From Candidatus Cyanaurora vandensis (GTDB taxonomy: Bacteria; Cyanobacteriota; Cyanobacteriia; Gloeobacterales; Anthocerotibacteraceae): 36,107 nucleotides of DNA. The position numbers and the translations under genes were made by a program. The notes beneath the pieces are model-generated. The model was given only the letters and a program-made list of their open reading frames with translations, was not told the origin of the DNA and did not search any database. Positions within the stretch are counted from its first letter, which is position 1; every line of letters starts with the position of its first letter. Of the stretch, positions 9,411-18,125 are shown piece after piece. Location of the stretch: assembly GCF_013285555.1 (NCBI RefSeq), contig NZ_JAAXLT010000052.1:1-36107 (forward strand), given 5' to 3'.

Positions 9411-10064
9411 CTAGAGGGCCATCAGTTTGCGGCGCACTGCTTCCATGCACAAGGCCACCCGACTATTACTGGAATCCTCTTCCAGAGGAATACCGAGCTT
9501 TTCTTTGAGGCGTTGGACGCAGTTCTGGACGGTTTTTTTGCTGGTATAAATGCGCTCGGCGACGGCTTGGTCCGTCAAGCTCTCCTGACAGATAAGCTGC
9601 AAAATTACCCGTTCACGCTCCGTCAGCTTGACTAGAGAACGCAGTTCGCGGGGTAGTTTCAGTTGACCCGCTAAAGCCGTCTTGGCCCCCTCGACGAAAT
9701 GACTGCGGCGGTCCATCTTGTTAACCGCCACCAACCCGCCCTCATGTTTGCTCAGTTCCTCCGCAAGGGGCGACAGGAGTAAGGGTTCACTGGAGTAGAC
9801 CAGCAGGTTTAGCTGGGGTTGGTGTTTAAAGATATAACGCAGCAAGTCCAAGCCCGGCTGAGCAGACTGTTCGCCATTGGTCTGCCCATAGAGGAGATCC
9901 GCCACCAAGAGGTCTGGTTGACTGGTCTCCAACCGTTGTTGGGCCCGTTGGGGGTCGGCTATCGTCTCGCAGCGGGCCTGTTCATCCACCTTGAGCAGCC
10001 ATTCACGGTTATTTTTCGCCACCTCGGGATGGTCTTCAACGACCCAAAACAGTAGGTTAGCCAT
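9411..10064 (-). CDS. Response regulator, receiver domain plus LuxR-type HTH
   Basis: 217-residue two-component transcription factor. The receiver domain has [14 protein letters not shown] (acidic pair), the phospho-acceptor Asp in LLVADLLYG, and a conserved Lys in [11 protein letters not shown]. The last ~65 residues form a LuxR/FixJ-type helix-turn-helix: [20 protein letters not shown] followed by [20 protein letters not shown]. The frame is open from 10097, but [15 protein letters not shown] at 10064 is the natural N-terminus. That start overlaps the end of the upstream GH57 gene by eight bases, so the two are translationally coupled. No cognate kinase is adjacent. Target genes are unknown. 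Confidence 0.9.
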   Translation of the reverse strand: MANLLFWVVEDHPEVAKNNREWLLKVDEQARCETIADPQRAQQRLETSQPDLLVADLLYGQTNGEQSAQPGLDLLRYIFKHQPQLNLLVYSSEPLLLSPLAEELSKHEGGLVAVNKMDRRSHFVEGAKTALAGQLKLPRELRSLVKLTERERVILQLICQESLTDQAVAERIYTSKKTVQNCVQRLKEKLGIPLEEDSSNSRVALCMEAVRRKLMAL

Positions 10065-12225
10065 CACGCTGCCAATCCTGAGGGATCTCCATTTCAATCA
10101 CACCATTTAATACGGGTAAAATCCGCTGGTCAGCGAAATGGACCAAAACCACCCAGCAGACCCGCTCCCCGACGACAAGCTCCAAATCCTGCCAGGGAAT
10201 AGCGAGTTCCAAACAATCTGCCAAGCCATAACAAGCGTTCACTTCCTGGGAGAACCACTGGTCGTACTCCCTAGCCTGCAACAAACTGAGACCCTTGAAT
10301 ACGCTCAGTTGGTGACAGAACCGATAGTTATAGGGAGCCTCGGACATCGGGTAGGGAATCAGGCTGGTTAGCTGAGTTTTGCCCGGATGATAGAAGAAGA
10401 AATCCACCCGCTCGGGCCGCTCGCGCCAGTCTAAGCGCACAAAAAGCTGGTGGGTGTTCATCCCGTAATAAAGCCGGGAAATTGGCACATTCTGATACAT
10501 CGTCCCCCGCGTCGTCCCTAGGTCCACGCTCATCGCCTGTTGCCAAACTGGGTCCGTACCCAGACCGTCCAGGTTGGGTGTCGGCATCTGCCGGAAAAGT
10601 TGTTGGGGTTTTTCGAGGGGTTCAAGCAGGGCGGCGGGGACGGGTCTGCCCAGGGTCGTGTAGATGGCCTGGAGATGTTCTCGAAATAGCTGGTCAAAGA
10701 GGTAGTCGTGCTGGGAGGAGTGGGGTTTACCGAACCACCAGAACCAGTCGGAGCCCTCGGCGGCCCAGAGAGCTTCCAGGGCGGCCTTGGGCGGATTGGG
10801 GTGTTGGCTAATTAGTTCGCGGGCCTCAGTCAGGAGTTCCCAAGCTTTGTTTTTAATCGGGTCGCCAATCCAGATCGCAAAATCGCTGTTGATCCAGGAA
10901 CCGCTGTGTAATTTTTCGACAGGGATCGTGTCCGTGGGCGGGAACTGGGTCAGGTACTCGGAGACCGTCACCAGCTTGAGGTAGGGGTGGTCACTAAGCA
11001 TCTGGTAGAGCGTCTGTAAAAAGGGCAATCCATCGCGCTCGTAATACTCCCAGCAGTTCTCGCCATCCAGGGCAATCGTGACGAGGTGGGGCTGGTCGGT
11101 GACTTCCTGGGCCTCTAGCCGACGTTGGACCGCTTCAAGTTGTTCGATAAAATCACGGGCGGCGGTCTGGGCATTCATATCGCTATAACGAAACCCCATC
11201 AAGTCCGAGAGCCGACGGTCCCGGAAGATCATCTGGATGGGTCCCGCTGGAGTCGTGATCTGGTAAGGCCGATAGAGTTGGTCCGCCTGCAAAATATGCC
11301 CGTAGAGGTCCCGCTCCCAGTGGGTGCCCAGGGACCGACTCAAAACCCCCTCATCACTGATCAGCCACTGGAAGCCCTGTTTGCACACTGCCGGGATGAT
11401 AGCGGGGCTGACCGACTGCTCCGAGGGCCACAACCCGCGTGCGGCGGCCCCAAAGCGTTTCTTGTACATCAGTTGGGCTCGTTCCAGGTGGATATCTACA
11501 TCCTGGGGCCACTGGTAGGGCTGGTGGGGTAGCTGCATATGGGGGCTGGCGACCCGGGCCGATGCGGAGTCCGCCAACAGGGGCAAAATCGGGTGGGTAT
11601 AGGGTGTGGTCGTCAGTTCGAGTTGACCGCGCTCCTGGAGTTCCCGGTGTTTAGGCAGGATCTTGCTGAGAATGCTCTTTTGTTTGCTGTAGATGGCTAG
11701 GCGTTCCGCCAAGGTGAATCCTTGGCCCTTAGTCATCCATTTGCGAATCTGGGGGTCCTCTTCCTGGAAAATTGGGTCGAACCAGCAGAGGTTATGCCAG
11801 ACCAATAGATCTGAGAAGTCACTGTCACTCCAGTGAGCAAGGCACCAACTAATCCCCTTTTCCTGGGTCAAGTCGAGCAGTTGCGCGTAACGCGGGTAGG
11901 GCTTGACCATCCGCTCCCAGTGGGCATCAAAGAAACGTTGCAGGACAAAAAGCTTCTGTTCCCGGTCCAAGACCGGGGCGGTCAAGCACTCCAGCCAAGG
12001 ATCACGGGCCTTGCCCTTGGCGGTCTCCTCAATTTGCTGAATCAAAGAGGGGACGAGGTTAATCGTCTGGTGTAGCTTGGGGTACCGTTCGAGCAAAAGG
12101 GCCATATCTAGATAATCTTTGGTGCCATGTAAACGCACCCAAGGCATCAGGTACTGCCCGGTCAGGGCACTTTTGTACATGGGCTGGTGCTGATGCCAGA
12201 TTAGGGCAACATAGAGTGGAGCCAT
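10057..12225 (-). CDS. Glycoside hydrolase family 57 (alpha-amylase/4-alpha-glucanotransferase type)
   Basis: 722-residue GH57 enzyme acting on alpha-glucans such as glycogen; the family includes alpha-amylases, 4-alpha-glucanotransferases and amylopullulanases, and I cannot choose among these. Conserved regions are visible: region 1 WHQHQP (residues 10-15), region 2 TTTPYTHPILPLL (about 205-217), region 3 GLWPSEQ with probable nucleophile E269, region 4 WLISDEG with probable acid/base D291, and a later DGENCWEYY. The C-terminal ~200 residues are probably a beta-rich accessory domain. The frame extends to a TTG at 12243; MAPLYVALIWHQHQP at 12225 matches related proteins, with ATG 12231 as an alternative. 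Divergent from oppD-like genes and coupled to the downstream response regulator. Confidence 0.92.
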   Translation of the reverse strand: MAPLYVALIWHQHQPMYKSALTGQYLMPWVRLHGTKDYLDMALLLERYPKLHQTINLVPSLIQQIEETAKGKARDPWLECLTAPVLDREQKLFVLQRFFDAHWERMVKPYPRYAQLLDLTQEKGISWCLAHWSDSDFSDLLVWHNLCWFDPIFQEEDPQIRKWMTKGQGFTLAERLAIYSKQKSILSKILPKHRELQERGQLELTTTPYTHPILPLLADSASARVASPHMQLPHQPYQWPQDVDIHLERAQLMYKKRFGAAARGLWPSEQSVSPAIIPAVCKQGFQWLISDEGVLSRSLGTHWERDLYGHILQADQLYRPYQITTPAGPIQMIFRDRRLSDLMGFRYSDMNAQTAARDFIEQLEAVQRRLEAQEVTDQPHLVTIALDGENCWEYYERDGLPFLQTLYQMLSDHPYLKLVTVSEYLTQFPPTDTIPVEKLHSGSWINSDFAIWIGDPIKNKAWELLTEARELISQHPNPPKAALEALWAAEGSDWFWWFGKPHSSQHDYLFDQLFREHLQAIYTTLGRPVPAALLEPLEKPQQLFRQMPTPNLDGLGTDPVWQQAMSVDLGTTRGTMYQNVPISRLYYGMNTHQLFVRLDWRERPERVDFFFYHPGKTQLTSLIPYPMSEAPYNYRFCHQLSVFKGLSLLQAREYDQWFSQEVNACYGLADCLELAIPWQDLELVVGERVCWVVLVHFADQRILPVLNGVIEMEIPQDWQRDG

Positions 12226-12352
12226 GGACATTCCCAATTGCAAACCTAATGTTAACTAATGCTCGGGAACAAAAATACTGAATAAATGTCCATAGACTAC
12301 GATTGCAAGACGGGCTTTGCGTTAAAGTACCCCTGTCCAAACTCGCCACCTG

Positions 12353-13384
12353 ATGAACCCCACCGTCCCCGTCCTCCAGGTCAAACACCTGCGTACCTAT
12401 TACCGTACCCGCAATGGACTTTCCCGCGCTGTAGACGACATTTCCTTTGACCTGAGGCGGGGTCAAACTTTGGCCCTGTTAGGAGAGTCAGGCTGTGGGA
12501 AATCTGCCACCGCGCTCTCCGTCATTCGGCTCGTCCCCAAACCCGCTGGTTGGGTGGTCCGCTCTGGGGATGTCCTAGATGGTGTGCCTGTGACCCAGGG
12601 CAGTGAAATTCTCTTTGATAACAAGGACCTCCTTGCGCTCCCCGAAGCCCAGATGCGGCCCTACCGGGGTTCTAAGATCACGATGATCTTCCAGGAACCG
12701 CTGACCTCTCTGAATCCGGTCTACACCGTGGGCGACCAGTTGATGGAAGTAGTCCAGTTACACCAGGGCCTCAGGGGGCAGGCCGCCCGCCAAGTCGCCC
12801 TAGAGATGTTCAAAAAAGTGGGCATCCCCAGCCCCGAGGCCCGACTGGATGAATATCCGCACCAACTCTCTGGCGGGATGCGCCAACGGGTGATGATTGC
12901 CATTGCCTTAGCCTGTAAACCCGATGTCCTGATTGCCGATGAACCGACAACGGCCCTAGATGTAACGATCCAGGCACAAATTCTGGACTTATTAAAAGAC
13001 CTCCAGCGCGAGTTCGGTATGGCGGTCCTGCTCATCACCCACGATTTAGGCGTGGTGGCACAGATGGCAGATGAAGTGGCGGTCATGTATGCCGGGAAAG
13101 TCGTCGAGCGCGGCAGTGTCCAGCAAGTTTTTAACCACAGCCGCCACCCCTATACCCAGGGTCTTTTCGCCAGTCTGCCCGGTCGCCAAGCCAGGGGCCA
13201 GAAGCTCTGTACGATTGAGGGCACGGTCCCGGAATCCACCAACTTCCCCACGGGTTGCCGTTTCAATACCCGCTGTCCCCACCGTTTCGCCCCCTGTGCC
13301 GGCCTCGAACCGTTACTTTTACCCCAGGCCGATGGGGTCCAGGTGGCTTGCCATCTCTATACCGGGGTGAACGCTCATGTCTGA
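12353..13384 (+). CDS. Oligopeptide/dipeptide ABC transporter ATP-binding protein (OppD/DppD type)
   Basis: Cytosolic ATPase subunit of a peptide- or nickel-type importer. It has Walker A GESGCGKSAT, the Q-loop in MIFQEPLTSLNPV, the signature LSGGMRQRVMIA, Walker B VLIADEPTTALD, and an H-loop LLITHDLGVVAQM. The C-terminal Opp/Dpp extension has the cysteine cluster CRFNTRCPHRFAPC, which in this family binds an iron-sulfur cluster or forms a structural site. Length of 343 residues is normal. The ATG is 127 bases from the divergent GH57 start. It overlaps the second ATPase gene by eight bases. No permease or substrate-binding protein gene is nearby, so substrate cannot be inferred. Confidence 0.92.
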   Translation: MNPTVPVLQVKHLRTYYRTRNGLSRAVDDISFDLRRGQTLALLGESGCGKSATALSVIRLVPKPAGWVVRSGDVLDGVPVTQGSEILFDNKDLLALPEAQMRPYRGSKITMIFQEPLTSLNPVYTVGDQLMEVVQLHQGLRGQAARQVALEMFKKVGIPSPEARLDEYPHQLSGGMRQRVMIAIALACKPDVLIADEPTTALDVTIQAQILDLLKDLQREFGMAVLLITHDLGVVAQMADEVAVMYAGKVVERGSVQQVFNHSRHPYTQGLFASLPGRQARGQKLCTIEGTVPESTNFPTGCRFNTRCPHRFAPCAGLEPLLLPQADGVQVACHLYTGVNAHV

Positions 13385-14375
13385 ACTGCTCAAGGTCGAA
13401 GGTCTCCAAGTCTATTTCCCCATCCGTAAAGGTATCCTCCGCCAAGTCGTCGGTCAGGTGAAGGCCGTGGACGGGGTGAATTTCAGTTTGGCACCGGGGC
13501 GGACCTTGGGTCTAGTGGGTGAATCCGGTTGTGGGAAGACCACCATCGGCAAAGCCATCCTCCGGCTCACTCCCGCCACCGGAGGCCGGGTCCTCTTCCA
13601 GGGCCAAGATATGCTCCAAGCGAGTCCAAGCGAACTGCTCAACTTCCGTGCCAAAGCCCAGATCGTCTTTCAGGACCCCTACAGTTCCCTCAATCCCCGG
13701 CTGGATATCGGGGACATCATCGCCGAGGGCATGACGATTCACCTCAAAGACCTGACCAAAACCCAACGCACCGCCCGTGTCCAAGAGCTTCTAGAGACCG
13801 TCGGCCTCCCGAACAGTGCCAGCAGTCGCTATCCCCACGAATTCTCCGGCGGTCAACGCCAACGTATCGGGATTGCCCGCGCCCTAGCCGTTAATCCACA
13901 GTTCTTGGTCTGTGATGAACCTGTTAGTGCCCTAGACCTCAGTATCCAAGCCCAGGTCTTAAATCTCCTCATTGACCTGCGCGAACGGTTTAACCTGACG
14001 CTCCTCTTTATCTCCCATGACCTCTCGGTGGTGCGGCACCTCTGTGACGAAGTGGCGGTGATGTACCTAGGCCGGATTGTCGAACAGGCCCCTACTGAGC
14101 AGCTATACCGCAGTCCCCAACATCCCTACACCCAATCCCTCCTCTCCGCCATCCCCGAGGCGACGACCAACCCCCAGAAGGACCGCATCCGCCTCACCGG
14201 AGATGTACCCAGTCCCATTAATCCGCCCAGTGGTTGCCCTTTCCACCCCCGTTGTTTCGCCGCCACAGAGCTATGTAGTCAAACAGTCCCGCCCCGTGTA
14301 GATGTAGACCCTGCCCATTGGGCCGTCTGTCACTACACCCAACCCGAGGGCGTGAAAGTCAGCGTTGAATCTTAA
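13377..14375 (+). CDS. Oligopeptide/dipeptide ABC transporter ATP-binding protein (OppF/DppF type)
   Basis: Partner ATPase of the preceding gene, 332 residues. It has Walker A GESGCGKTTIG, Q-loop VFQDPYSSLNPR, signature FSGGQRQRIGIARAL, Walker B FLVCDEPVSALD and the H-loop LFISHDLSVVRHL. The C-terminal extension shows GCPFHPRCFAATELC, the Cys pattern of this subfamily. A heterodimer with the OppD-like protein is the normal arrangement. The eight-base overlap argues for co-translation. The downstream gene is convergent, and no obvious intrinsic terminator hairpin is seen in the 38-base gap. Confidence 0.92.
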   Translation: MSELLKVEGLQVYFPIRKGILRQVVGQVKAVDGVNFSLAPGRTLGLVGESGCGKTTIGKAILRLTPATGGRVLFQGQDMLQASPSELLNFRAKAQIVFQDPYSSLNPRLDIGDIIAEGMTIHLKDLTKTQRTARVQELLETVGLPNSASSRYPHEFSGGQRQRIGIARALAVNPQFLVCDEPVSALDLSIQAQVLNLLIDLRERFNLTLLFISHDLSVVRHLCDEVAVMYLGRIVEQAPTEQLYRSPQHPYTQSLLSAIPEATTNPQKDRIRLTGDVPSPINPPSGCPFHPRCFAATELCSQTVPPRVDVDPAHWAVCHYTQPEGVKVSVES

Positions 14376-14413
14376 CTAAGTGTGCAGAATTAAACCAATT
14401 TAGCTGACAAAGT

Positions 14414-15190
14414 TCAAGTATCTGAGCGAACCGACTGGATCTGCTCTAGGGTCAAACCTAGAATTACTGTGATTTCTTCCTCAGCAAAGCCACGGGCACG
14501 AAGGGCTGGCACCGCTTCTAACTTGCCTTCTAACTTGCCTTCTAACTTGCCTTTAGCCGCCCCTTCACGCACCCACCGCTGGTAAATCACGGATTCCTGC
14601 ACCACGTCCTCCTTCAGCCATCGGTCGAGTAGCCTCTCTTTGAATCGTAGCCCACCCAGCACTTTCCCACAGGCGAGGATGTTTAACCGTTGAGCGCGGT
14701 TTTCCACCGCAGTTATGGCTTGGGCAACTTGCGCTAACAGTTGCTCCGGGTCTTCGGTACAGGTCAAGGTGGCAAGAGGTAATAGCGTTGGCTCTTGTAG
14801 AAAATTCCCCGGCGACTCCTCCCACAACTTGACCACGCGGTAATGATGCAAGGTCTCCCCGACCTCAAAAGCCGTCTCAATCACCGTGTCAGCCGAGGGT
14901 TCACACAACAGAACTACCCCTTGCACAATGGGTAAGCGGTATTTGCGGTAGAGCCGGACAGAGTAATCGAGCATTCTTAGCGGTAGGTCTACGTCGTAGC
15001 GCGTCTGGAATTCCAAGTGCAGGATGGCGTTCTCGATTTGCAGGAAAACCACAGAATCAGCGCGGATGGGTTCGATGGGGAGTTCAGTTTTGAGGAGGGT
15101 GACAGATGGGACGGGGGAGCCGAGGAACCACCGCGCAAAGGCCAGGGGGTCGGATTCAGCAAGGAATTTACAGACATTATCGTAGGCCAT
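14414..15190 (-). CDS. Rpn family recombination-promoting nuclease/putative transposase
   Basis: 258-residue protein of the Rpn/PDDEXK_2 type, common in cyanobacteria. The N-terminal MAYDNVCKFLAESDPLAFAR, LPIEPIRADSVVFLQIENAI, LHLEFQTRYDVDLPLRML and YRKYRLPIVQGVVLL are the usual nuclease-domain segments, with the D and E-x-Q catalytic pattern. The C-terminus has a Lys/Gly/Glu linker with three GKLE units and a helical tail ending LTLEQIQSVRS. The frame is open back to 15340, but that part overlaps the end of the sigma-factor gene in another frame and lacks similarity, so MAYDN at 15190 is chosen. It lies 55 bases downstream of the sigma-factor stop on the same strand. Role: nuclease known from family; biological function not established. 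Confidence 0.85.
   Translation of the reverse strand: MAYDNVCKFLAESDPLAFARWFLGSPVPSVTLLKTELPIEPIRADSVVFLQIENAILHLEFQTRYDVDLPLRMLDYSVRLYRKYRLPIVQGVVLLCEPSADTVIETAFEVGETLHHYRVVKLWEESPGNFLQEPTLLPLATLTCTEDPEQLLAQVAQAITAVENRAQRLNILACGKVLGGLRFKERLLDRWLKEDVVQESVIYQRWVREGAAKGKLEGKLEGKLEAVPALRARGFAEEEITVILGLTLEQIQSVRSDT
14515..14550 (-). repeat. 12-bp tandem repeat, three copies
   Basis: Three perfect direct copies of cttctaacttgc lie inside the Rpn-family gene and encode (G-K-L-E)x3 on the minus strand. The unit length keeps frame, so copy number could vary without breaking the protein. Confidence 0.9.
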
Positions 15191-15245
15191 GCCCTGAGCA
15201 TACCGGATCGGAGTTGAGCAATATTCCACCTGCCGTTTAGCGTAA

Positions 15246-16385
15246 TTATTGCCCTTCGAGGTACTCGCGGACCCGGCGGAGGCGTTGGGGGTGGCGGAGT
15301 TTGCGGAGGGCGCGGGCTTCGATTTGACGGATACGTTCACGAGTAAGGGTGAAGCATTGCCCTACTTCATCTAAGGTCCGGCTGCGTCCATCCACCAAGC
15401 CGTAGCGCAAGCGCAACACATCGCGCTCACGGGGGGTGAGCGTCTGGAGGAGGGCTTCGAGGTCTTGGCGCATCAAGGAATGAATGACTTCTTGCTCGGG
15501 CATATCGCCTTGGGCCTGGATTAAGTCGCCCAAGGCTGTATCTTCCTCCCGGCCCACGGGAGTCTCTAGGGAGACGGGCAGCTGGATGGCGCGGCGCACA
15601 AAGCGCAACTGGTCCACATCCATCTCCACAGCCTCAGCGATCTCATGCTCTGAGGGCGAGCGGCCCAACTGTTGGGACAAGTGCCGCGTCGCCTTCTTGA
15701 TTTTGTTCACTTTCTCGACGACATGGACCGGCAGACGAATCGTGCGGGCTTGCATTGCAATCGCACGGGTGATCCCCTGCCGAATCCACCAAGTAGCATA
15801 GGTGGAAAACTTGAAACCCCGCGTGTAATCAAACTTCTCACTAGCGCGAATCAAGCCCAAGGTCCCCTCTTGGATCAAGTCGAGGAGCGGTAAACCCCGG
15901 CCTTGGTACTTCTTCGCCACGGAGACGACCAGCCGCAGGTTGGCATTGATGAGGTGCGCCTTGGCCCGTTGGCCCCGTTTCACTTGTTTGGTGACCGCCT
16001 CGGGAGCTTCACCGACGTGTTCGGCAAGTTCACTATCCGTAGGCGGGTAGCCCAAGACTTTGCGTAACCGCCGCCGCTTCTCTTCGAGCTCTAGCCAGGA
16101 TTTGATTTGACGGGCTAACTCGATCTCTTCGGGCACTTTCAACAGGGGTACGCGCCCGATTTCCTGGAGGTACAGACGGATGAGATCGTCGGTATTCCCA
16201 CGGGTTATCGCTCCCCTATCGCCGAGGGTGACAGAGGGACCTTCTAGCTCAATTTCAGGCAGGATTAAGTCAGGTTCGAGGAATATTTCAGGAATAAATT
16301 CTGTGTCGTCAGTTACGGATTCCGGTAGAGATAACGCCGGGGCTGAGGAGCGGGAGCGGGGACTGAAATCACGCTTCTGGACCAT
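15246..16385 (-). CDS. RNA polymerase sigma-70 factor, RpoD/SigA family
   Basis: 379-residue sigma factor with all core regions. Region 1.2 begins DDLIRLYLQEIGRVPLL (about 66-82). Region 2 spans about 145-215, with LRLVVSVAKKYQGRGL, LDLIQEGTLGLIRA and the -10-binding FKFSTYATWWIRQGITRAI. Region 3 runs about 218-300. Region 4 at 315-370 has LTPRERDVLRLRYGL and the HTH LDEVGQCFTLTRERIRQIEA. The ~60-residue acidic N-terminus is variable and short, as in cyanobacterial group 1 and group 2 factors; I cannot decide between housekeeping SigA and a group 2 factor. The final RRVREYLEGQ differs from the usual SigA ending, which slightly favours group 2. The Rpn gene follows on the same strand. Confidence 0.93.
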   Translation of the reverse strand: MVQKRDFSPRSRSSAPALSLPESVTDDTEFIPEIFLEPDLILPEIELEGPSVTLGDRGAITRGNTDDLIRLYLQEIGRVPLLKVPEEIELARQIKSWLELEEKRRRLRKVLGYPPTDSELAEHVGEAPEAVTKQVKRGQRAKAHLINANLRLVVSVAKKYQGRGLPLLDLIQEGTLGLIRASEKFDYTRGFKFSTYATWWIRQGITRAIAMQARTIRLPVHVVEKVNKIKKATRHLSQQLGRSPSEHEIAEAVEMDVDQLRFVRRAIQLPVSLETPVGREEDTALGDLIQAQGDMPEQEVIHSLMRQDLEALLQTLTPRERDVLRLRYGLVDGRSRTLDEVGQCFTLTRERIRQIEARALRKLRHPQRLRRVREYLEGQ

Positions 16386-16477
16386 GTTTTCCCCTAGGTC
16401 TACGGCAGTAGGTATGAATGTTCTTAGTATGGTAGTTTACCCGAATTATCCTAACAACCATACATATTTTCTTAAGT

Positions 16478-17029
16478 TCAATAGTTAGCTGCCGGGTAAA
16501 AATCGTTGGGTCCAGCGATCCCGTGAACTTTTTGCCAGCCCTTGAGGACGGCGGCATCAATAACCAGGGTCCGTTGCTCCTTGGCTAGGGGGAGAGTCAA
16601 GGTTGCACCGCCATTCTGCTCAATCTGAGCAAAACTTTTGGTCACTTCGTAGTAGCCGACCCGGTTGCGCTCCTGGGATTCATTGATGAGGTTGGTGGCT
16701 TGCTCGCCCGTCTTGAGGACTAGAGGCTCTGCGGTACTGATGGCGTAGTTGCTGTATTGGGGGTCCACGCGGATCTGGACGAACTCATAGACCTTGCCGC
16801 TCTCACGGTAGATCTTGAGGAAGCCGACACGCCAAGTATCGCCCTTGGTGTCTTTGATGCGGTCCTCAATTGTGTAGAAGACGCCGTTGGCCTTGCGCTC
16901 GCCAGTACGGACAATCCGCGCCTTAATTTCCTGGTCCGTGGGCACCTTGACGGCTACTTCCGTGGGCGTCGTGCTGGCACAACCCGCTAACAAAATTACC
17001 ACCCAGACCAACAGTTTATTCAAGTTCAT
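16478..17029 (-). CDS. Putative lipoprotein of unknown function
   Basis: 183 residues. The N-terminus MNLNKLLVWVVILLAGCAST has a charged start, a hydrophobic core and a lipobox LAGC with Cys17, so it is probably lipidated and membrane-anchored on the periplasmic side. The mature part is mostly beta-prone and hydrophilic (FYTIEDRIKDTKGDTWRVGF, VYEFVQIRVDPQYSNYAIS), with no motif I recognise. It sits between hrcA and the sigma-factor gene on the same strand, with gaps of about 70 and 92 bases, so it may have its own promoter. Confidence 0.8.
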   Translation of the reverse strand: MNLNKLLVWVVILLAGCASTTPTEVAVKVPTDQEIKARIVRTGERKANGVFYTIEDRIKDTKGDTWRVGFLKIYRESGKVYEFVQIRVDPQYSNYAISTAEPLVLKTGEQATNLINESQERNRVGYYEVTKSFAQIEQNGGATLTLPLAKEQRTLVIDAAVLKGWQKVHGIAGPNDFYPAANY

Positions 17030-17099
17030 GACTCGTCGCTTAGCCTCACTGTACCAAGAAGAATCAGGTGAAACTTAAATTTTTGTTGCCCATCCCCTC

Positions 17100-18125
17100 T
17101 TAGGGAACTGTGGTAGAGAGGTGGTCAGCGGTCGCTTCTACTGAGGCAATGGCTCGGTCATAGGGTAGACGGGTCGGCCCTAGCACACTCACCGAACCCC
17201 CATAGAGGCCCTGGTAGGAAAAAGTCCGGCTCACCAGACTACAGCCATGCATCGGGGTGAGGGGATTCTCCGTGCCGATGCGGACTGAGGTGCGGGGTTT
17301 GGCCTCGTCCTTGAGCAGTTGAGCCAAATGGACTCTTTCCTCCTCCAAGAGACCGATAAGTTCTTGCAACCGCTGGGGCTGGCTGTACTCGGGTTGACGC
17401 ATTAGTTCGGTCAGACCACTGACAAAAATCTGACCCACTTGAGGTACTAGGATTTCCTCACGAATCAGCCCGACTAACCCGCGCAAGAAATCGGTCCACT
17501 GGCGAAACTCTTGCCACAGCGGGTCATCACTACCACTGAGGTCCTGGAGGGAGCAGTTAGAGCAGTGGGTATTGAGGAAATTGTTGATGAGGTCTAGATC
17601 CTCCGTCGCTACGCCCGCCGGGAGTGTAACGATCAGTGAATAGGTCTGGAGCGTGTCGGCAACTAGGACCAAGAGGGCGCGGCCTTCACTGACTGGGACT
17701 AGACGCAAATGGCGTACCGTATCAAAACTCTTCACCGGAGCCGTAATCAACGCCACACAACCCGTGAGCATCGCCAGTAACCGCGCTGTGCGCTCTAACA
17801 GGCTCTCTAGACTGCGGTGCAATTCATCGTCGAGATGCTTGAGGACGACTTCGCGGACCTCACGCGTCAAGGCTGCTGAGGGAGCCAAAAGTTCATCCAC
17901 GTAAACGCGGTAGCCCGAGTCCGAGGGCACGCGCCCCGCCGAGGTGTGGGGCTGGAAGAGTAACCCCGCCTGCTCTAGAGCATTCATGGCGTTGCGGATT
18001 GAGGCGGAACTCAACTCTAGCTGGTAGGCTTCCACCAGCATCTTAGAGCCGACGGGTTCAGCCGTATTAATATAATGCTTGACCGTGGCCCAGAGAATTT
18101 GGCGGTGACGGGGGTTTAATTTCAT
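17100..18125 (-). CDS. hrcA: Heat-inducible transcription repressor HrcA
   Basis: 341-residue repressor of heat-shock chaperone genes, which binds CIRCE operators and whose folding depends on GroEL. The N-terminal winged helix has LNPRHRQILWATVKHYINTA, EPVGSKMLVEAYQLELSSAS and IRNAMNALEQAGLLFQPHTS; AGRVPSDSGYRVYVDELL is the family hallmark. The C-terminal HrcA domain includes LVLVADTLQTYSLIVTLPAG and the final YGGSVSVLGPTRLPYDRAI. The ATG at 18125 shares one base with the stop of the upstream Fur-family gene, so the two repressors are co-translated. I noticed no CIRCE element in the window. Confidence 0.95.
   Translation of the reverse strand: MKLNPRHRQILWATVKHYINTAEPVGSKMLVEAYQLELSSASIRNAMNALEQAGLLFQPHTSAGRVPSDSGYRVYVDELLAPSAALTREVREVVLKHLDDELHRSLESLLERTARLLAMLTGCVALITAPVKSFDTVRHLRLVPVSEGRALLVLVADTLQTYSLIVTLPAGVATEDLDLINNFLNTHCSNCSLQDLSGSDDPLWQEFRQWTDFLRGLVGLIREEILVPQVGQIFVSGLTELMRQPEYSQPQRLQELIGLLEEERVHLAQLLKDEAKPRTSVRIGTENPLTPMHGCSLVSRTFSYQGLYGGSVSVLGPTRLPYDRAIASVEATADHLSTTVP

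Noticed and set aside
11125-11532. Plus-strand open frame opposite the GH57 gene
   Set aside because: Shadow of a clearly coding minus-strand gene, no motif or start signal.
15191-15340. N-terminal extension of the Rpn-family gene
   Set aside because: It overlaps the end of the sigma-factor gene in another frame and is Ser/Ala/Asn-rich without family similarity; the start at 15190 is better.
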